A stretch of DNA of 11,173 bases. Origin: Crocinitomix sp. (GTDB taxonomy: Bacteria; Bacteroidota; Bacteroidia; Flavobacteriales_D; Crocinitomicaceae). Positions 1 to 8,936 of the stretch are shown piece by piece. The notes under the pieces were generated by a model. That model was not told where the DNA came from and did not search any database. It worked only from the letters and a program-made list of their open reading frames with translations. The position numbers and the translations under genes are program-made. Position 1 is the stretch's first letter. Each line of letters opens with the position of its first letter. The stretch spans positions 1-11,173 of the forward strand of contig JADZFJ010000096.1 of assembly GCA_020849935.1 (NCBI GenBank), in the 5' to 3' direction.

Positions 1-402
1 ATCCAAGCTCAAGAAGCATTGCGCCAAGCTCATGACAAGGCGGATGCAGAAAGAGACAAAGAAGCACGATCAAAACGATCATTTGTTAACCTAATGAATG
101 GTGATTTTTTGTCGCGCGATCAATTTATTAAAAACATGCCTTTCGTTTTTTTTGTAGGGTTTTTATTGGTGATTTTAATTGGTTGGGGTTATTACGCCGA
201 AACAATTACCAAAAAAGAAGTCCGCTTAGAAACCGAATTAGCGGAGTTAAATTCTGAATTCTTTACGCTTGGAAGCGAATACAATACAAAACGCGGGCGA
301 AGATATATCGCCCAACAATTAGAAGGAACAGGGGTGGTTGAGAGTGTCAATTCACCACGAAAAATAAGAGTTAAAAAGTACATTTTCGAAATTGGAAAAT
401 AA
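1..402 (+). CDS. ftsL: FtsL-like cell division protein, 5' end outside window
   Basis: Small single-pass membrane protein of the divisome. In known systems FtsL works with FtsB and FtsQ to recruit and activate FtsWI at the septum. The frame is open from base 1 with no stop before it, so the true start may lie upstream. Candidate starts inside the window are TTG at 19 and ATG at 94. Of the 133 visible residues, about 1-46 are highly charged (Lys, Arg, Glu, Asp), 47-64 form one hydrophobic membrane segment, and about 70-105 are a charged helix compatible with the short periplasmic coiled coil of FtsL. The tail is basic. Sequence similarity in this family is weak, so the name rests on topology, size and position directly before ftsI. 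It overlaps ftsI by 11 bp. The charged region before the membrane is long for an FtsL; it could be a real cytoplasmic extension or partly untranslated if the ATG at 94 is used. Confidence 0.8.
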   Translation: MQAQEALRQAHDKADAERDKEARSKRSFVNLMNGDFLSRDQFIKNMPFVFFVGFLLVILIGWGYYAETITKKEVRLETELAELNSEFFTLGSEYNTKRGRRYIAQQLEGTGVVESVNSPRKIRVKKYIFEIGK

Positions 403-2488
403 GAAGGAAATAGTATTAAAAAGTTATGTGCTATACATTGTCGTAGCAATAGCAATGCTGATCGTTATCGGTCGGGTCATTGCTATTCAATATGGCAATG
501 TCGTTCCTGTTCCTAAAGTTGCCGATGGTGATAGCCTAAGTTCTGCTGAAATTCCAACTCGCATCGACTCTATTTTACCAATCAGAGGCCGTATTTTATC
601 TGACGATGGAAGTGATTTGGTAACTTCCATTCCATTTTACAATATCCACGCTGATTTATCGGTGATTTCAGATAAACTTTTTCAAGAAGTGGATTCATTG
701 GCCTACCACTTGGCATTGGTTTTTCCAGAAAAAACGAAGGAAGAATGGAACCGAGATTTGAGAAAAGGAAGAAGCGATAAAAGTCAATATTTTCCTATCC
801 AAAACAATATTAAATACGATGTTTTACAGCAAGTAAGAGATTTTCCAATTTTTAGAGCGGGCAAATACAAAGGTGGTTTTATCGAAGAAATGCAATCAAA
901 ACGCCAACGTCCGTATGGAATTTTAGCAGAACGAACCTTAGGGTCTAAACGTGAAGGTGCTGCGGATGTGGGATTAGAGGGAGCTTTTGATGAATACTTA
1001 GCAGGTGAATATGGCTTAATCGCAAAACAATATGTGAGTAATGGTTGGAAACCTGTTTCAGGTGATTATTTAAAAGATCCAGTGCCAGGTGCTGATATTG
1101 TCACTTCGCTTGATATTGATATTCAAGACGTAGCAGAAAACGAATTGAAAAAACAATTAGAAGAGCAAAAAGCCTTGTACGGATCAGTAGTTTTGATGGA
1201 AGTAGAGACAGGATTTGTCAAAGCAATTGCCAACCTAAAACGTGGAGATGATGGCGAGTATTACGAATCATTTAACTACGCCATTGGACAAAAAACGGAT
1301 CCAGGATCAACCTTTAAATTGGCATCTTTAATGGCGCTTTTGGAAGATGGGCGTGGAAGCATCACCGACACCGTCAACGCAAAAGGTAAATACCAATTTT
1401 ACAACCATGTCATCGACGATACCAGTCCTTGGGGCTATGGAAAAATCACCATTCAACATGCGTTTGAAGTTTCTTCAAACGTATTTGCTGAAATCATTAA
1501 TAAAGCGTATTCTAAAGATCCACAACGATTTATTAACCGCCTTAAATCATTTGGTTTAGGGAATAAATTGAATTTAGACATCGTTGGTGAACCTAAGCCC
1601 GTTTTAAAAAATCAAGGGGAAGATGGTTGGTCCGGAATTACCTTACCACAAATGGCGATTGGTTACGAGGTTGAAATCACCCCTATCCAATTACTCGCAT
1701 TTTATAATGCCGTGGCAAATGATGGTGAATATGTCAAACCTCAATTTGTCACCGAAGTAATTCGAGATGGCAAGTCGATTAAAAAGTTTGAAAAAATAGT
1801 TATCAAAGATAAAATCTGTTCACAATCAACCATTAACAGTTTAAAAATTTGTCTTGAAGGAGTGGTTGAACGAGGCACAGGTGAAAATTTGGAGAGTACT
1901 AACTTTAAAATTGCAGGTAAAACCGGGACGGCAAAACTAGCCAATGGTTCAGAAGGATATAGTAATTTTTATCAAGCTTCTTTTGCAGGTTACTTCCCCG
2001 CAGACGAACCAAAATATTCATGTATTGTGGTCATTGCAGGACCAACAAAACAAATTTATGGCGCACAAGTTTCAGGAACAGTGTTTGCAAGTATTGCCAA
2101 TAAAGTCTATTCATCTTCATTGCAATATCACCCAAATTATAATGGATTGCCGATCAACAAAAAAAGTTTTCCAAATGTAAAGGCGGGTAGCGCTGCTAAA
2201 ACACAAGCTGCCTTAAATGCGCTCCACTTGGATTATGCTTATCAAGCGGCAAATGCAAAATATGTTTACACTCAACAACAAGAAAGTGGATTGGTAATCA
2301 AACCAAGAATTGTGGACAAAACTTATGTGCCGAATGTCTTAGGAATGCCACTTTCTGATGCCGTTTACCTGCTCGAAAACTATGGGTTAAAGGTCGTTTC
2401 GCAAGGGAGTGGAAAAGTAATTTCTCAGTCTATCAATCCAGGGGTCATCCTTGTGAAAGGTAAAGTAATACAATTGGTTTTAGGATAA
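392..2488 (+). CDS. ftsI: Septal peptidoglycan transpeptidase FtsI (PBP3) with C-terminal PASTA domain
   Basis: Class B penicillin-binding protein that cross-links peptide stems of new septal peptidoglycan on the outer face of the inner membrane, paired with FtsW. The 698-residue product has an N-terminal membrane anchor (about 11-33), a dimerisation or pedestal region (about 55-230), and a transpeptidase domain with all three active-site motifs: STFK at 306-309 (Ser306 nucleophile), SSN at 361-363 and KTGTA at 510-514. Residues about 644-698 form a PASTA-type repeat (YVPNVLGM followed by an alternating helix and strand pattern). A PASTA tail is common in Bacteroidota and Gram-positive class B PBPs and absent from E. 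coli FtsI. The start is TTG at 392: an in-frame TAA at 365 lies upstream with no ATG between, and the first internal Met falls inside the anchor. The stop overlaps the murE start by one base (TAATG), suggesting translational coupling. Confidence 0.95.
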   Translation: MENKKEIVLKSYVLYIVVAIAMLIVIGRVIAIQYGNVVPVPKVADGDSLSSAEIPTRIDSILPIRGRILSDDGSDLVTSIPFYNIHADLSVISDKLFQEVDSLAYHLALVFPEKTKEEWNRDLRKGRSDKSQYFPIQNNIKYDVLQQVRDFPIFRAGKYKGGFIEEMQSKRQRPYGILAERTLGSKREGAADVGLEGAFDEYLAGEYGLIAKQYVSNGWKPVSGDYLKDPVPGADIVTSLDIDIQDVAENELKKQLEEQKALYGSVVLMEVETGFVKAIANLKRGDDGEYYESFNYAIGQKTDPGSTFKLASLMALLEDGRGSITDTVNAKGKYQFYNHVIDDTSPWGYGKITIQHAFEVSSNVFAEIINKAYSKDPQRFINRLKSFGLGNKLNLDIVGEPKPVLKNQGEDGWSGITLPQMAIGYEVEITPIQLLAFYNAVANDGEYVKPQFVTEVIRDGKSIKKFEKIVIKDKICSQSTINSLKICLEGVVERGTGENLESTNFKIAGKTGTAKLANGSEGYSNFYQASFAGYFPADEPKYSCIVVIAGPTKQIYGAQVSGTVFASIANKVYSSSLQYHPNYNGLPINKKSFPNVKAGSAAKTQAALNALHLDYAYQAANAKYVYTQQQESGLVIKPRIVDKTYVPNVLGMPLSDAVYLLENYGLKVVSQGSGKVISQSINPGVILVKGKVIQLVLG

Positions 2489-3951
2489 TGCAAATTTTAC
2501 AAGACATATTATATAAAGTTGGTTTGATCAGTGTTCAAGGTTTGTTAGACCGTGAAGTGAGTCAAATTGATTTTGATTCACGTGAAGTTCAAACAAATTC
2601 ATTGTTTGTTGCTGTGCGTGGAACACAAGTAGATGGGCATTTGTATATAGATAAAGCGATTGACAAAGGTGCAATGACGATTGTGTGTGAAGAGCTCCCA
2701 CTCACACTTAACGATCAAATTACGTATTTGCAAGTCAAAGATGCGCATCAAGCCTTGGCACTGTTGGCCGCCAATTTTTATGGAAATCCATCTAAACAGT
2801 TAACCTTAGTTGGCATTACCGGTACCAACGGAAAAACAAGCACCTGTACACTTTTACATGATGTGTTTACCGAGATGGGTTTTGTATGCGGTTTATTGTC
2901 AACGGTTGTCAATAAAATTGGAAAAAGAGAAGTGCCAGCTACGCACACTACGCCAAATCCCGTTGCTTTAAATGCTTTGTTAAAGGAAATGGTGGACGAA
3001 GGTTGCCAGTATTGTTTTATGGAGGTAAGTTCTCATGCCATTCATCAAAATCGAATTGCAGGATTGGATTTTAAAATTGCAGGATTTACCAACATCACGC
3101 ATGATCACCTTGATTATCATAAGACGTTTAAAGAATACATTGCTGCAAAGAAAAAATTCTTCGATGAATTAAGTTCTAATGCCATCGCTTTGGTCAACAT
3201 CGATGATTCGAATGGGTTAGTGATGGTTCAGAATTCCAATGCAAAAGTGCGAACCATTGCGATGAAAACCTTGGCAGATTTTAAGGTAAAAATCATCGAA
3301 AATTCTTTTTCAGGATTGGTATTGGAAATTAATCGCCACGAACTATGGACCAATTTGATTGGTGGATTTAATGCCTACAATTTATTGATGGTGTATGCGG
3401 TAGCTGTCTCCTTAGAAATGGATGAAATTGAAGTGCTCACCACTTTAAGCAAATTGAAACCAGTTGAAGGGAGATTCGAGCAATTTGTATCCACCTCTGG
3501 AATTGTAGCCATTGTGGATTATGCGCATACCCCTGATGCACTTAAAAATGTATTGTCTACGATTCAAGCCGTGCGCACACGAAATGAAGAAGTGATCACG
3601 GTGGTTGGATGCGGAGGCGATCGCGATCGAACAAAACGACCGTTGATGGCAGAAATTTCTGCGCAATTCAGCGACAAGGTGATTTTAACGTCAGACAATC
3701 CGCGTTCAGAAGATCCTGAGGCCATCATCACTGAAATGAAAGCAGGAATATCAGCGGAGAAATCTGCAAAAGTAATGGCAATCACCAACCGCGAAGAAGC
3801 CATAAAAGTTGCTTGCACCTTAGCAAAATCAGGTGACATTTTATTGGTGGCAGGAAAAGGTCATGAAAAATACCAAGAGATAAAAGGCGTACGATTCCCT
3901 TTTGATGATCTCTCACTTTTAGTAAAAACTCTTAAAAATTTAAATAAATAA
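2488..3951 (+). CDS. murE: UDP-MurNAc-L-Ala-D-Glu:meso-diaminopimelate ligase
   Basis: Cytoplasmic Mur ligase that uses ATP to add the third residue of the stem peptide. The 487 residues show the three-domain family layout. An N-terminal UMP-binding domain is followed by the central ATPase domain with P-loop TGTNGKTS (111-118), the HDHLDYH segment (205-211) and the lysine expected to be carbamylated in AAK (Lys221). The C-terminal domain carries DNPR at 403-406 followed by SEDP, and GKGHEKYQ at 456-463. DNPR is the established signature for meso-diaminopimelate rather than L-lysine, so the organism should make DAP-type peptidoglycan. The length is normal for the family. The ATG overlaps the last base of ftsI, and its stop overlaps the mraY ATG by one base. 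murF, which follows murE in many proteobacteria, is absent. Confidence 0.96.
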   Translation: MQILQDILYKVGLISVQGLLDREVSQIDFDSREVQTNSLFVAVRGTQVDGHLYIDKAIDKGAMTIVCEELPLTLNDQITYLQVKDAHQALALLAANFYGNPSKQLTLVGITGTNGKTSTCTLLHDVFTEMGFVCGLLSTVVNKIGKREVPATHTTPNPVALNALLKEMVDEGCQYCFMEVSSHAIHQNRIAGLDFKIAGFTNITHDHLDYHKTFKEYIAAKKKFFDELSSNAIALVNIDDSNGLVMVQNSNAKVRTIAMKTLADFKVKIIENSFSGLVLEINRHELWTNLIGGFNAYNLLMVYAVAVSLEMDEIEVLTTLSKLKPVEGRFEQFVSTSGIVAIVDYAHTPDALKNVLSTIQAVRTRNEEVITVVGCGGDRDRTKRPLMAEISAQFSDKVILTSDNPRSEDPEAIITEMKAGISAEKSAKVMAITNREEAIKVACTLAKSGDILLVAGKGHEKYQEIKGVRFPFDDLSLLVKTLKNLNK

Positions 3952-5195
3952 TGTTGTACTATTTATTTACATACCTCGATGAAATAGGCATGCCGGGTGC
4001 TGGACTATTCCATTTTATTTCCTTCCGCGCAGCAATGGCGATTATTACCTCATTGTTGATTTCAATGGTTTTTGGAAAAAGAATCATTCGAATGTTACGC
4101 AATCAACAAATAGGTGAATCTGTTCGCGATTTGGGCTTGGCTGGACAAAAGGAGAAAGAAGGAACTCCGACTATGGGGGGATTAATTATTTTGGCGTCCA
4201 TCATTATCCCAACCTTGCTTTTTGCAAAATTGGAGAACATCTATGTCATCGTTATGCTAGTGGCGACAGTGATGCTCGGTACAATTGGTTTTATTGATGA
4301 TTATATTAAAGTATTTAAGAAAAACAAAGCAGGTCTTGCCGGACGTTTTAAGGTAGTTGGACAAATTTTGGTGGGAACTTTTGTTGGAGCAGTACTTTAT
4401 TTTCATCCAGATGTTCAAGTGCATGAAAAAGTTTCTTCATCAGCTGTAATTGCTAACAGTGTCGAAGTATCGCATTTGCATAAATCGAACGAAAGTTCGG
4501 AAGATACAAAATGGGTGAAAACCAAAGATATGACCACCACCATTCCTTTTGTCAAAGGAAATGAATTTAACTACAATTGGATTATTGGCGACACTAACAG
4601 CAGTTACGGTTGGTTGATTTTTATTCCGATTGTGATCTTCTTGGTAGTTGCCATTTCGAATGGAGCAAATATGACCGACGGATTGGATGGACTTGCAACA
4701 GGTACTTCTGCCATTATTGGAATCGCTTTGGCCATTTTCGCCTATGTTTCTGGTCACATTGAATTTGCAGATTACCTCAATGTCATGTACATTCCGTATT
4801 CGTCCGAGCTCGTTATTTTCATCTCCGCGTTTATGGGGGCTTGTATCGGATTTTTGTGGTATAACTCTTATCCTGCACAAGTTTTTATGGGCGATACAGG
4901 AAGTTTAGCCTTGGGTGGAATCATCGCTGTGTTTGCGGTGGTGATCCGTAAGGAGTTATTGATTCCAGTATTATGTGGTGTTTTTATTGTCGAAAATCTG
5001 TCGGTGATTCTACAAGTTGGCTGGTTTAAATTCACCAAACGAAAATATGGCGAAGGTCGACGAATCTTTAAAATGGCTCCACTTCATCACCATTACCAAA
5101 AGCTAGGAATGCACGAAGCTAAAATCGTTTCTCGCTTCTGGATTGTCGGCGTATTGTTGGCTGTCATCGCCATTGTAACCTTAAAATTAAGATAG
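3951..5195 (+). CDS. mraY: Phospho-N-acetylmuramoyl-pentapeptide transferase
   Basis: Polytopic inner-membrane enzyme that transfers phospho-MurNAc-pentapeptide from UDP to undecaprenyl phosphate, giving lipid I. Motifs seen in order are GTPTMGG (71-77), the aspartate pair FIDD (Asp116, Asp117), [10 protein letters not shown] (240-249, Asp243 and Asp246), [11 protein letters not shown] (313-323, catalytic-region Asp315) and the HHH motif in PLHHHYQ (His379-381). There are about ten hydrophobic segments. At 414 residues it is roughly 50 longer than E. coli MraY (360). The extra length is a hydrophilic stretch at about 152-213, between membrane segments, where the family has a periplasmic loop. 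Long MraY forms of this kind are usual in Bacteroidota. The ATG start is coupled to murE by a one-base overlap; murD follows after 23 bp. Confidence 0.96.
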   Translation: MLYYLFTYLDEIGMPGAGLFHFISFRAAMAIITSLLISMVFGKRIIRMLRNQQIGESVRDLGLAGQKEKEGTPTMGGLIILASIIIPTLLFAKLENIYVIVMLVATVMLGTIGFIDDYIKVFKKNKAGLAGRFKVVGQILVGTFVGAVLYFHPDVQVHEKVSSSAVIANSVEVSHLHKSNESSEDTKWVKTKDMTTTIPFVKGNEFNYNWIIGDTNSSYGWLIFIPIVIFLVVAISNGANMTDGLDGLATGTSAIIGIALAIFAYVSGHIEFADYLNVMYIPYSSELVIFISAFMGACIGFLWYNSYPAQVFMGDTGSLALGGIIAVFAVVIRKELLIPVLCGVFIVENLSVILQVGWFKFTKRKYGEGRRIFKMAPLHHHYQKLGMHEAKIVSRFWIVGVLLAVIAIVTLKLR

Positions 5196-5218
5196 TAAAA
5201 AGCTAAAAATTAACTTGT

Positions 5219-6562
5219 TTGAAAACAAATTATAAAAATATTGCAATTCTTGGTGCTGGCGAAAGCGGAGTAGGTGCGGCCCTTTTGGCAAAAGCGAAAG
5301 GAATGATTCCTTTTGTCTCAGATAAAGGCAAAATCAAACCTTCGTATGAAAAGGAATTGATTGAGAATGGAATTGAATTTGAGGCGGAACAACATTCTGA
5401 AGACCGAATATTAGCTGCCGACCTGATTATTAAAAGTCCTGGTATTCCTGACAAGGTGGACATTATTAAAAAGGCGATTGCAAAACAAATTCCTATCATC
5501 AACGAAATTGAATTTGCTGGAAAATACACCACCAAAAAAACGGTTTGTATCACCGGTAGTAACGGTAAAACCACTACAACGCTATGGATTCACCACATCC
5601 TTAAAAATGCAGGGTTAAATGTTTCTATGGGTGGAAACATTGGGCAATCGTTCGCACGCCAAGTGATTGAAGATTTACCAGATGTCTATGTTCTTGAATT
5701 AAGTTCATTCCAATTAGATGGCATGTTTGATTTTAAGGCAGACATCGCCATCCTCTTGAATATTACGCCGGATCATTTAGACCGTTACGACTACACCATG
5801 CAAAATTATGTGAATTCAAAATTTAGAATTACACAAAATCTTACTGCAAATGACTGGTTCGTTTACAATGCAGACGATCCCGAAATTACAAAAGAAATGC
5901 TCGCAAGAGATATTAAAGCCAAGCTAGCCCCTTTTTCGATTACCGAAAGAAATGGCATGGCCGCTTATTTAGACAACAACCAAATCATATTAAACTTAAA
6001 ACCAGAATTAATTATGTCAATTCACGATTTATCCCTCAAAGGAAAACACAATGTTCAAAATTCAATGGCAGCAGGTATTGCTTCTAAAATTTTAGAAATT
6101 AGAAACGAAAATATCCGAGAAAGCCTCTCTGATTTTAAAAATGTCGAGCACCGACTTGAGTTTGTTGCAAAAGTAAATGGAATCGAATTTATCAACGATT
6201 CGAAAGCAACGAACATCAATTCGGTTTGGTATGCCCTTGAAAGCATGTTAAACCCAACTGTATGGATTGTGGGTGGGGTTGATAAAGGAAATGACTACGA
6301 GTCATTATTACCTTTGGTACAAGAAAAAGTAAAGGCGATCGTGTGTCTTGGTGTTGACAATTCAAAAATCATCAAAGCATTTGGTGGGGTAGTTAGTCAA
6401 ATCGGAGAAGCAAAATCTGCGATGGAAGCGGTTTCAATGGCCTACCGTTTTGGCAAAAATGGGGACACTGTTTTATTATCTCCTGCATGCGCAAGTTTCG
6501 ATTTATTTGAAAGCTATGAAGACCGAGGAAAACAATTTAAATTTTGTGTAAGAGGACTTTAG
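5219..6562 (+). CDS. murD: UDP-MurNAc-L-Ala:D-glutamate ligase
   Basis: Cytoplasmic ATP-dependent Mur ligase that adds D-glutamate as the second stem residue. The 447 residues include an N-terminal nucleotide-like fold opening with LGAGESG (11-17), the P-loop TGSNGKTTTT (112-121), LELSSFQLD (159-167), NITPDHLDRY (181-190), the lysine expected to be carbamylated (Lys201 in NSKFRI), FINDSKATN (324-332) and the C-terminal MurD signature LLSPACASFDLF (419-430) followed by Glu-Asp-Arg-Gly. The length is typical. The start is TTG at 5219: an in-frame TAA at 5204 lies just upstream with no ATG between, and the next Met (residue 29) would remove the first strand and the LGAGESG loop. It lies 23 bp after mraY and 20 bp before ftsW. 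Confidence 0.95.
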   Translation: MKTNYKNIAILGAGESGVGAALLAKAKGMIPFVSDKGKIKPSYEKELIENGIEFEAEQHSEDRILAADLIIKSPGIPDKVDIIKKAIAKQIPIINEIEFAGKYTTKKTVCITGSNGKTTTTLWIHHILKNAGLNVSMGGNIGQSFARQVIEDLPDVYVLELSSFQLDGMFDFKADIAILLNITPDHLDRYDYTMQNYVNSKFRITQNLTANDWFVYNADDPEITKEMLARDIKAKLAPFSITERNGMAAYLDNNQIILNLKPELIMSIHDLSLKGKHNVQNSMAAGIASKILEIRNENIRESLSDFKNVEHRLEFVAKVNGIEFINDSKATNINSVWYALESMLNPTVWIVGGVDKGNDYESLLPLVQEKVKAIVCLGVDNSKIIKAFGGVVSQIGEAKSAMEAVSMAYRFGKNGDTVLLSPACASFDLFESYEDRGKQFKFCVRGL

Positions 6563-6582
6563 TCAACCGGCGATAAAAATCA

Positions 6583-7779
6583 GTGAGAAACCTGTTTAAA
6601 TATCTTGGTGGGGACAAAAACATCTGGGTGATTTCGCTTTTGTTAGGCGTTATTTCAGTTGTTTCTGTGTTCAGTTTCATCCCTATTTTGGTGAAGGTGA
6701 AAGGACTAAGCTATTCTTACTTGTTTTTTAAACATTTTATTCTTTTGGCGCTCGGTTTTGTGCTGATGTTCGCCATCCATAAAGTGCCGTTGAAAGTGTT
6801 TTCGAAGTTATCAAAAATGCTTTTTTACATCTCCATTGTTTTATTGGTTTTAACAATGTTGGTGGGCGAAAGTGTCAACGGCGCCGATCGATGGTTGAAA
6901 ATACCATTTGTACCCTTCTCGTTTCAAACCTCTGATTTTGCGAAATTAAGTTTGATTATTTACCTCTCCCGTCAGTTGGTAAAGCGAAAAGAACAATTTA
7001 ATGATTTCAAAATTGTGGCAAGGTATATTTTATTGCCCATTGGAATTACGATTTTCTTGATTCTCCCATCCAATTTATCCACCGCTTTATTGGTTGGGAT
7101 CATTTCGTTAGTCATGTTAATTTTGGCGAAATTTCCGTGGAAATGGATTGGTTTGTCCGTGAGTAGCGCGGTTGGAATGTTTTTATTGTTGATTACGATC
7201 GCAAAGTTTCAACCAGAAATTTTACCTCGGGTCGAAACATGGCGATTACGTATTGTGCGAATGTTCAGCGACGAAAGTCAACTGGATCCAACCGAGAATA
7301 TGCAAATTAACAATGCCTTAGCAGCGATTAAAAACGGAAGTTTTACCTATTCAAATGGGGCCTTTCACGGACCAGAATTGCCTGGAAATGGGGTTCTGAA
7401 ACATTGGATTCCTGAGGCTTATGCCGATTTTTATTTTGCCGCATTGATTGAGGAAGGAGGTTTACCAACCGCCATTTTCATTATTATGCTTTACATGTGG
7501 TTGTTTTTTAGATTTATAAAAATTGGCTTAGCTGCCGATGATAATTTTACCATGTTGGTGGTGATGGGGATTTCGATTATGGTGATGACCCAAGCCTTGG
7601 TGAACATGATGGTGAGTACCAAATTAATGCCTGTAACAGGACAAAACATGCCACTTCTGAGTATGGGAGGAACTTCGGCGTGGTTTACCTGTATTGCTTT
7701 TGGGATGATTTTAGGAATCAGTCGTGAGGAGAACCGAAAAGCGCGGGCTGCGCAAGACGCTCAAACAGAACCTGCTTAA
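6583..7779 (+). CDS. ftsW: Septal peptidoglycan glycosyltransferase FtsW (SEDS family)
   Basis: SEDS-family membrane protein that polymerises lipid II into glycan strands at the septum together with FtsI. The 398 residues are largely hydrophobic with about ten membrane segments. Diagnostic motifs are VNGADRWLK (98-106), the following QTSDFAKLSL (115-124, matching the usual QPxEFxKL), IPEAYADFYFAALIEEGG (276-293) in which Asp282 aligns with the catalytic aspartate of the SEDS family, and TGQNMPLLSMGGTS (352-365). The C-terminus is a short charged cytoplasmic tail ending in a Glu/Ala/Arg-rich stretch. The start is GTG at 6583, with an in-frame TAA at 6574 and no ATG between; the next Met is residue 61. 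A RodA identity is possible by fold alone, but its place in the dcw cluster between murD and murG makes FtsW much more likely. Confidence 0.94.
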   Translation: MRNLFKYLGGDKNIWVISLLLGVISVVSVFSFIPILVKVKGLSYSYLFFKHFILLALGFVLMFAIHKVPLKVFSKLSKMLFYISIVLLVLTMLVGESVNGADRWLKIPFVPFSFQTSDFAKLSLIIYLSRQLVKRKEQFNDFKIVARYILLPIGITIFLILPSNLSTALLVGIISLVMLILAKFPWKWIGLSVSSAVGMFLLLITIAKFQPEILPRVETWRLRIVRMFSDESQLDPTENMQINNALAAIKNGSFTYSNGAFHGPELPGNGVLKHWIPEAYADFYFAALIEEGGLPTAIFIIMLYMWLFFRFIKIGLAADDNFTMLVVMGISIMVMTQALVNMMVSTKLMPVTGQNMPLLSMGGTSAWFTCIAFGMILGISREENRKARAAQDAQTEPA

Positions 7780-7809
7780 TTTAATTAGAATCGCTTAAAA
7801 AAATAAGAA

Positions 7810-8910
7810 ATGCCAATTCAAAAAGTAATCATAAGTGGAGGCGGAACAGGAGGACACATCTTCCCCGCCATTGCGATTGCTGACGCGATCAAAAGGAAAT
7901 ATCCTACCGCCGATATTTTATTTGTTGGCGCCGAAGGTAAAATGGAAATGGAAAAAGTGCCCAAGGCTGGGTATCCAATTGTCGGTTTACCAATTAGAGG
8001 CATTCAACGTCGGTTGACTTTTAAGAATTTTTTGGTGCCTTTTAAATTGATTGCGAGTTTGTGGAAGGCGAAACGAATTATTAAAGAGAAACAACCAGAT
8101 ATTGTGATTGGAGTGGGAGGATATGCCAGTGCAGCCGTTTTGCGAGTTGCCTCTAAAAGAAATATTCCTACCTTAATTCAAGAACAAAATTCATACCCTG
8201 GAATCACCAATAAATGGTTGGCAGGAAGAGTTTCTAAAATCTGCGTGGCCTACGAAAATCTCGATCGGTTTTTTCCAAAAGAGAAAATTGTCTTAACTGG
8301 AAACCCCGTTCGAAATGAAATGGTTTTGATTGAAGGGAAACGAGAAGAAGCCTTTAATTTCTTCGGATTAGATCCTGCAAAAAAAACGATTTTGGTGATT
8401 GGAGGAAGTCTAGGCGCGCGCACCTTAAATATGTGTTTTAAGAAAGAATTAAAAACCTTGTTGGCGCAAGACATCCAATTAATTTGGCAATGTGGTGGTG
8501 CTTATTTTAATACGCTAAAGGCAGATTTAGGAGAAGATATTTCATCAAAAGGACTTTATCTGGCTGATTTTATTTTTAAAATGGACTTGGCCTATGCGGC
8601 AGCTGATTTGATAGTGACCCGAGCTGGTGCGATTTCGGTTTCTGAAGTTTGTTTGGTGGGTAAGCCTGTTATTTTAGTGCCGTCTCCAAATGTTTCTGAA
8701 GATCATCAAACATAAAATGCAAAAGCCTTAACTTCTATTCAAGCTGCCGTTTTAATTGAAGATGCAGCGGTGGAGTTTTCGTTGATGGACAAATGTATTG
8801 AATTGGTAAAGGACGAGGAAGCTTGCAAATTACTTTCTCAAAATATCTCCAAATTAGGAATTCCTGATGCGGCAGAGCGAATTGTAAATGAAATTGAAAA
8901 GTTGGTATAA
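7810..8910 (+). pseudogene. murG: murG (lipid II-forming GlcNAc transferase), interrupted by an in-frame TAA at 8713
   Basis: MurG is the peripheral membrane GT-B glycosyltransferase that adds GlcNAc from UDP-GlcNAc to lipid I. The gene starts at ATG 7810 and is intact for 301 codons: the N-terminal [11 protein letters not shown] loop (10-20, His16 in the conserved acceptor-side loop), GVGGYAS (101-107), NSYPG (127-131), GGSLGA (198-203), RAGAISVSE (271-279) and the nucleotide-binding SEDHQT (296-301). The next codon is TAA (8713-8715), where relatives usually have a lysine before Asn-Ala. The same frame then runs 64 more sense codons to TAA at 8908-8910. Counting the stop position as a residue gives 366, a normal MurG length. 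There is no frameshift: one base change (for example AAA to TAA) explains it. As read, the protein lacks the end of its UDP-GlcNAc-binding domain and the helices that pack back on the N-domain. Annotated literally, the CDS would be 7810-8715. Confidence 0.9.
8716..8910 (+). other. C-terminal remnant of murG after the premature stop
   Basis: These 64 sense codons continue the murG frame immediately after the TAA. They begin NAKALTS, matching the Asn-Ala-x-Ala-Leu that follows the HQT motif in intact MurG proteins, and end in an amphipathic helix (DAAERIVNEIEKLV) typical of the MurG C-terminus. The first in-frame ATG is deep inside the segment, and no start codon sits near its beginning, so independent translation is unlikely. 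The codon pattern looks the same as the upstream part, with no sign of decay. Confidence 0.85.
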
Positions 8911-8936
8911 GTTGACCATTAAGAAAAAATAAACCT

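Noticed and set aside
3616..3631. GC-richer palindromic run GGCGATCGCGATCGA
   Set aside because: It encodes the Gly-Asp-Arg-Asp-Arg of the conserved MurE motif [12 protein letters not shown], so protein coding explains it; nothing suggests a site function.
4440..4880. Minus-strand open frame of 146 codons inside mraY
   Set aside because: It is antisense to a strongly conserved gene, has no recognisable motif and a low-complexity composition consistent with a shadow frame.
5196..5218. Possible internal promoter in the mraY-murD gap
   Set aside because: No match to the Bacteroidota TAnnTTTG -7 element with a TTG at the proper distance; the gap is only 23 bp and genes on both sides belong to one pathway.
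8717..8719. ATG just after the premature murG stop as a restart codon
   Set aside because: It is not in the murG frame (offset by one), so it cannot restart synthesis of the C-terminal part.
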